From: Alloyangia pacifica
Lineage (GTDB): Bacteria; Pseudomonadota; Alphaproteobacteria; Rhodobacterales; Rhodobacteraceae
Length of the DNA: 64,000 bases
Direction: 5' to 3'
Assembly (NCBI RefSeq): GCF_900116195.1
Contig: NZ_FOZW01000004.1
Location: forward strand, 310,001 to 374,000
Both the position numbers and the translations under genes were made by a program. Each line of letters begins with the position of its first letter. Positions within the stretch are counted from its first letter, which is position 1. This document shows, piece by piece, positions 60,122-64,000 of this stretch. Below the pieces are notes generated by a model that made no database searches, was not told where the DNA came from, and saw only the letters and a program-made list of their open reading frames with translations.

Positions 60122-60547
60122 TCAACCGGCGCGACTGCGGGACAGGTCGCGGGGCGCGACGAAGAGCAGATGCTCCGAGAGCCAAAGCGCGGTCGCGACG
60201 TCCTCGGGGGCGGTCTCGCCGCTGGCCATCACCTCGCAGAGGCAATGCGCCAGCGCCAGCCGGTCGCGATAACCCACGGCGCGGGCCAGCATGGCGGCAA
60301 AGCAGGCGGTGTCTGGGGCGGCGGCGGCGACCGCCTGGCACGAGAGCCGCATCTCGGCGGCTTCGCGGCGGGTCAGCTCATGGCGCCGCGCAAGCACCGC
60401 GTCGACGAGCGAGACCCCGAGGAGCGGCCGCTGCTCCTGTGCCTCGGCGGCGGCGCGCAGCAGCAGCGCCCCCAGCGCGAGCGGCACGTCGCAGGGCTCC
60501 AGAGGGGTTGCCTCCGGCGCTGCCATCCAGAACTTCAGCCCGCGAGG
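60122..60547 (-). CDS. TerB-like protein (copy 2, diverged)
   Basis: 141 residues from ATG 60547. The same helix order as copy 1: LALGALLLRAAAEAQEQRPL, ELTRREAAEMRLSCQAVAAA, APDTACFAAMLARAVGYRDR and LALAHCLCEVMASGETAPED. The acidic metal-type residues of copy 1 (DGERDDEED) are weaker here. The start is uncertain, since the ribosome site is weak and a GTG exists upstream. Confidence 0.6.
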   Translation of the reverse strand, partial: PRGLKFWMAAPEATPLEPCDVPLALGALLLRAAAEAQEQRPLLGVSLVDAVLARRHELTRREAAEMRLSCQAVAAAAPDTACFAAMLARAVGYRDRLALAHCLCEVMASGETAPEDVATALWLSEHLLFVAPRDLSRSRAG

Positions 60548-60675
60548 CATAAGCGATCTTGTCCGCACGCCATCGCGCACGGAAGGGGTGGCCGTGTCAT
60601 CTCGGTCCCGTTCTCCGAACTGTCAACAAACTTACTTTGCGTCAGCTGAGGCCCGTGGGCAATGGTCGAAACCGG

Positions 60676-61464
60676 TCAGCCGAGCGCACCGGCATTGCGC
60701 AGCCGATGCGACAGGTCCGCCGCGGCCTCGGAGAGGCCCCACGGCGGGTTCACGATGAACATGCCCGAGCCGATCATCCGATGGCCCTCGCGCACCGGCG
60801 GAAAGCGAATTTCGTGGCAGAGCGCGTCCGGGAAATCTTCGGTCAGCGCGGCGAGCATGGGCACATGCGCAGCGGAGCTGAGGATCGGGTACCACAGCGC
60901 CAGCACGCCGACGTTCCATTTCTTGGCGATCTGGCGGAAGAACTTCGGCAGCTCGACGTAGTCCTGCTTCAGCTCGTAGGGCGGATCGACCAGCAGCGCA
61001 CCGCGGCGCGGATCGGGCGGGCAGAGGCTCTGCACGAGGTCGTATCCGTCCTGCCGATGGATCGAAATGTTTGGTGCGCGTAGCGCGCGGGTCAGCGCCT
61101 GGTGCTCTTGCGGGTGCAACTCGGCGAGGTGGATCCTGTCCTGCGGGCGCAACAGCTTCGCGGCGATCATCGGGGAGCCGGGATAGGCGCTGGGGCCGTG
61201 CTCGCGGCGCACCTCGGCGAGTGCGCGCAGGTAGGGGTGGTCGGCGCGGAAGATGGCCTGATGGGCCTCGATTCCCTGCGCCGCTTCGCCGGTCTTCACC
61301 GCCTCGGCGGAGGTCAGGTCATAGAGCCCGCGCCCGGCGTGGGTCTCGATGTAGGTGAGCGGCTTGTCCTTCTTCGTCATGTAGGCCAGCAGCTCGGCCA
61401 TCAGCGCGTGCTTTTGCAGGTCGGCAAGGTTTCCGGCGTGAAAGGCGTGTTGGTAGGACAGCAT
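60676..61464 (-). CDS. rlmJ: 23S rRNA (adenine-N6-)-methyltransferase RlmJ
   Basis: 262 residues. It methylates A2030 of 23S rRNA. It has the RlmJ N-terminal pattern LSYQHAFHAGNLADLQKHAL, then TYIETHAGRGLYDL (SAM loop) and the catalytic ALLVDPPYELKQDY. The C-terminus has GSGMFIVNPPWGLSEAAADL. It stands alone on the minus strand. Confidence 0.95.
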   Translation of the reverse strand: MLSYQHAFHAGNLADLQKHALMAELLAYMTKKDKPLTYIETHAGRGLYDLTSAEAVKTGEAAQGIEAHQAIFRADHPYLRALAEVRREHGPSAYPGSPMIAAKLLRPQDRIHLAELHPQEHQALTRALRAPNISIHRQDGYDLVQSLCPPDPRRGALLVDPPYELKQDYVELPKFFRQIAKKWNVGVLALWYPILSSAAHVPMLAALTEDFPDALCHEIRFPPVREGHRMIGSGMFIVNPPWGLSEAAADLSHRLRNAGALG

Positions 61465-61842
61465 CGCGGCCTCGGCTGCTGGACGATCGAAGACGGGTGG
61501 TGCGGGCGTGCGCCCCTGCGGGGTCCGCGGGTCGCCTGCGGACAGGGCGCAGATAGCTGCTGCGGGCGATGAAGTCGAGCGTCGGCGCGGTCGTCCGTGC
61601 CGACGTCAGGACGTGACCGAAAATCGGGCAATGCTCAGGCGTATGCGCGAGCCGTGCATACCGTTGACAACTTCAACGTGCCAAGTCGTGGTCCGGCGCA
61701 CTTCATGCTTGCTGAATGGCTCAAGCTGAGCGAGCATGCTTGTCATTATTGAAAGTGATATTTCGTCTTTTTCGTGCATACCCCGCCGAGCGTCCAGGGG
61801 CGACTCCAGACTGCAGCCAGGCGTGCGCAAGGGAGTGATACA
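61465..61842. other. Gene-free region with an inverted repeat before the acyltransferase
   Basis: No convincing CDS. CATGCTTGCT (61704-61713) and AGCGAGCATG (61729-61738) form a dyad with a 15-bp loop about 105 bp upstream of the acyltransferase GTG. GC content drops here, as for the acyltransferase promoter. Confidence 0.5.
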
Positions 61843-62976
61843 GTGACCATCAACGATTTTATGGAGGCAGCCCGGGGGCGCCCAAGTGGATTTGACTACA
61901 TGCGTCTCATCCTGTCGGTCCTCGTACTGGTAATTCACAGCGTGCAGATTGCCTACGGGCACAAGATTTACATGAATGCGGTCTGGGCACATTTCCCCAT
62001 AGACGGCCTGGCGATGACCGTGCTGCCGATGTTCTTCACCCTGTCGGGCTTTCTGGTGGCAGGCAGCCTCTATCGATGCAGGACCCTGCTGAGTTTCATG
62101 GGGTTGCGGTTCATCCGCATCTACCCGGCGCTGGCGGTCGAAGTGACCATCTCGGCGCTGCTGATCGGGCCGATGGTCACCAGCCTGCATTGGGCGGACT
62201 ACTTCACCAGCGAAGGATTCTTCCGCTACCTGTTCAACGTCACCGGCCACGTCAGCAATGCGTCGCTCTACCTGCCGGGGACTTTCGAGGGAAACCCCGA
62301 GCCGGGCATGGCGAATGGCCAGCTCTGGACGGTGCCCTACGAGCTGATCTGCTACATCGGACTTGCCGTCATCGCTCTCGTGGGAGGGCGCAGGGATCGG
62401 CGGGTGCTGTTGCTGGGGCTGTTCACCTTTACCGCCTTCTCGGTGATGAAGATGGGCCTGCGGACGGGCTGGCAGTTCGACCCCTGGGTCGGGCCGGTGA
62501 CCGGCCGGGCGCTGGTGATCGCGTTTCTTTGCGGCATTTGCCTCTATGCGTACCGGGACAAGGTGCATATCCACGGCTACGTCGTGGCCGCCGCCGCGGC
62601 GGTTGCCGTCATCTCCTTCAGCATCAGCGGGCTGGGGCAGTACCTCGGTCTCGCTGCGATCGCCTATGTCACGGTCGGTCTGGGGTTGATGAACCTGCCG
62701 CGCCTTTGGGTGCTGAAGAGCGCCGACCTGAGCTACGGCATCTTCCTCTACCACTTCATCATCCAGCAGCTGATCGCTCACCTGCTGCCTGGGATGCGCG
62801 AATGGTACTGGATCACCCTGATCTCGCTGCCGCTGTCGATGCTGGTTGCGCATCTGTCCTGGGTGGGGATCGAGCGCCCGGCGCTGAAGCTGCGCCAGCG
62901 CGTCTTCGCGCTCGAGTGCAGGATCATGCGCAGCCTGCCGTGGGATACCGGATGGCAGTCGACAGTCGAGAGATGA
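61843..62976 (+). CDS. Acyltransferase-3 (OafA-type) membrane protein
   Basis: 377 residues from GTG 61843 (AAGGGAG upstream; ATG 61861 is an alternative). Ten or so transmembrane helices. FDYMRLILSVLVLVIHSVQI has the family R..L...VV..H motif; MFFTLSGFLVAGSLYR follows; NGQLWTVPYELICYIGL is the mid-protein signature. It O-acylates extracytoplasmic polysaccharides. It stands alone, so it may be a late addition to surface glycan. Confidence 0.85.
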   Translation: MTINDFMEAARGRPSGFDYMRLILSVLVLVIHSVQIAYGHKIYMNAVWAHFPIDGLAMTVLPMFFTLSGFLVAGSLYRCRTLLSFMGLRFIRIYPALAVEVTISALLIGPMVTSLHWADYFTSEGFFRYLFNVTGHVSNASLYLPGTFEGNPEPGMANGQLWTVPYELICYIGLAVIALVGGRRDRRVLLLGLFTFTAFSVMKMGLRTGWQFDPWVGPVTGRALVIAFLCGICLYAYRDKVHIHGYVVAAAAAVAVISFSISGLGQYLGLAAIAYVTVGLGLMNLPRLWVLKSADLSYGIFLYHFIIQQLIAHLLPGMREWYWITLISLPLSMLVAHLSWVGIERPALKLRQRVFALECRIMRSLPWDTGWQSTVER

Positions 62977-63001
62977 GCGCGTCGCACCTCTGGCCTTAAA
63001 G

Positions 63002-63043
63002 AACAACACCCCCCCGGGCATGCGCGGGGGTGTTGTTTGTTTT
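63002..63043. terminator. Bidirectional terminator
   Basis: AACAACACCCCC and GGGGGTGTTGTT (12-bp perfect arms) flank a GC loop, followed by TGTTTTG on the plus strand and preceded by a GTTCTTT-type T-run on the minus strand. It serves the convergent acyltransferase and pyrG genes. Confidence 0.85.
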
Positions 63044-63057
63044 GAAGCTGCGATGGC

Positions 63058-64000
63058 TCAGACCAGGCGTGAAACCTCTTTCGCCGCGCGGACGAAATCC
63101 TTGAAGAGGGGGTGCGGATCGAAGGGCTTCGACTTCAGTTCCGGGTGGAACTGCACGCCGATGAACCACGGGTGATCCGGCCATTCGACGATCTCGGGCA
63201 GCCGGCCGTCGGGCGACATGCCGGAGAAGCAGAGCCCGCCCTTTTCCAGCGCTTCGCGGTACTTGATGTCGACCTCGTAGCGGTGGCGGTGACGCTCGTC
63301 GATGGCGGTGGTGCCATAGACCTCGGCGACTTTCGAGCCTTCGGTCAGCACTGCGTCATAGGCGCCAAGGCGCATGGTGCCACCCTTGTCGTCGGCCACC
63401 GAGCGGTTGACCCGCTGATTGCCCTGCACCCATTCCTTCAGGTGGTAGACCACCGGCTCGAAGCGCTTCTCGCCGGCCTCGTGGTCGAACTCTTCCGAGC
63501 CCGCCTTGGCCACGCCCGCGACGTTGCGTGCCGCCTCGATGACCGCCATCTGCATGCCGAGGCAGATGCCGAGGTAGGGCACCTTGTGCTCGCGGGCGAA
63601 CTGGGCGGCCTTGATCTTGCCCTCGGTACCACGCTCGCCGAAGCCGCCGGGCACGAGGATCGCGTCGTAGCCCTCGAGGTAGGGGGCGGCGTCCTCGCGC
63701 TCGAAGAGCTCGGCGTCGACCCAGCTCACGTTGACCTTCACCCGGTTCGCCATGCCGCCATGGGTCAGCGCCTCGGCGATCGACTTATAGGCGTCCTCGA
63801 GCTGGGTGTACTTGCCGACGATGGCAACGTTCACCTCGCCCTCGGGGTTGTGGATGCGTTCCGAGACGTCTTCCCACTTCTCGAGGTTGGGGCGCGGCGC
63901 CGGGGTGATGCCGAAGGCATCGAGCACGGCCTGGTCGAGCCCTTCGCGGTGGTAGGCCAGCGGCGCGTCGTAGATCGACGGCAGGTCCTGCGCGGCAATC
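63058..64000 (-). CDS. pyrG: CTP synthase, C-terminal part
   Basis: The frame is open to the window end, so the N-terminal synthase domain is mostly outside; about 313 residues remain. It opens with [20 protein letters not shown] and continues to [20 protein letters not shown]. The glutaminase domain has [20 protein letters not shown], the nucleophile [16 protein letters not shown] and [11 protein letters not shown] with the His/Glu pair. It aminates UTP to CTP with glutamine ammonia. Confidence 0.96.
   Translation of the reverse strand, partial: IAAQDLPSIYDAPLAYHREGLDQAVLDAFGITPAPRPNLEKWEDVSERIHNPEGEVNVAIVGKYTQLEDAYKSIAEALTHGGMANRVKVNVSWVDAELFEREDAAPYLEGYDAILVPGGFGERGTEGKIKAAQFAREHKVPYLGICLGMQMAVIEAARNVAGVAKAGSEEFDHEAGEKRFEPVVYHLKEWVQGNQRVNRSVADDKGGTMRLGAYDAVLTEGSKVAEVYGTTAIDERHRHRYEVDIKYREALEKGGLCFSGMSPDGRLPEIVEWPDHPWFIGVQFHPELKSKPFDPHPLFKDFVRAAKEVSRLV

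Noticed and set aside
59511-60547. Tellurite resistance locus from the two TerB-like genes
   Set aside because: No TerC, TerD or TerE neighbours; TerB-like domains are common in unrelated stress proteins.
1-64000. CRISPR array or cas genes
   Set aside because: No regularly spaced direct repeats with unique spacers and no Cas motifs; the 120-bp repeats at 14.45-15.53 kb are in-frame coding repeats.

Overview
The window is high-GC chromosomal DNA from an alphaproteobacterium of the Rhodobacterales, most likely the roseobacter group; the genus cannot be fixed from sequence alone. Reasons: alphaproteobacterial LexA boxes (GTTC-N7-GTTC) before uvrD and mmcB, a tRNA-His without an encoded G-1, PhaR/MmcB/DUF1178/DUF6324/DUF6476-type genes, and a dispersed intergenic hairpin repeat (AAATATCCCGGGGG next to GGGGGCAGCGCCCCC) at about nine places.

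Backbone, left: the end of a THUMP-type RNA methyltransferase, a histidine block (hisB-hisH-hisA, minus strand) with a small membrane protein, an AsnC-type ligand-binding protein, two tRNA-Gly(GCC) copies and a DUF4405 membrane protein.

Island, about 4.48-16.37 kb: an integrative mobilizable element inserted into one copy of the dispersed hairpin repeat. It carries a large serine recombinase with three small companion genes (one MazF/PemK-like), a MobV/Pre-type relaxase with a candidate oriT, a GNAT toxin-like gene with an unrecognised partner and an operator-like dyad, and a translationally coupled pair: a 386-aa AAA-type ATPase and a 1167-aa ATPase with nine 40-residue TPR-like repeats. attL and attR share 14 bp directly, and joining the element's ends gives a palindromic attP with 19-bp arms. 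The ATPase pair is the best candidate for an undescribed, possibly anti-phage, system.

Backbone, middle (16.4-49.7 kb): pyruvate carboxylase, SOS-controlled uvrD, a RecD-like helicase, a MaoC-like and a PaaI-like hotdog protein, acetyltransferases, a flavin reductase-like protein, EcsC, ptsP (EI-Ntr), lysC, an SDR, DUF1178, a NUDIX protein, a Kdo transferase, tRNA-Tyr, rlmB, a zinc-ribbon gene interrupted by TGA, a riboflavin/nusB operon (ribB-ribH-nusB), a ClpP-fold/membrane protein pair, SOS-controlled mmcB, tRNA-His, rluD, rpoH with a sigma-32-like promoter, a Gfo/Idh/MocA oxidoreductase, phaR and an EamA transporter.

Backbone, right (49.7-64 kb): a minus-strand nitrogen-acquisition cluster: DegT aminotransferase, PuuB-like FAD oxidase, two glutamine-synthetase-like (PuuA-type) ligases with a class-I glutamine amidotransferase between them, and a complete polar amino-acid ABC transporter. 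This suggests uptake and gamma-glutamylation of an amine or amino acid, polyamine-like but with the substrate unproven. Two TerB-like genes, rlmJ, an acyltransferase-3 membrane protein and the C-terminal part of pyrG finish the window.
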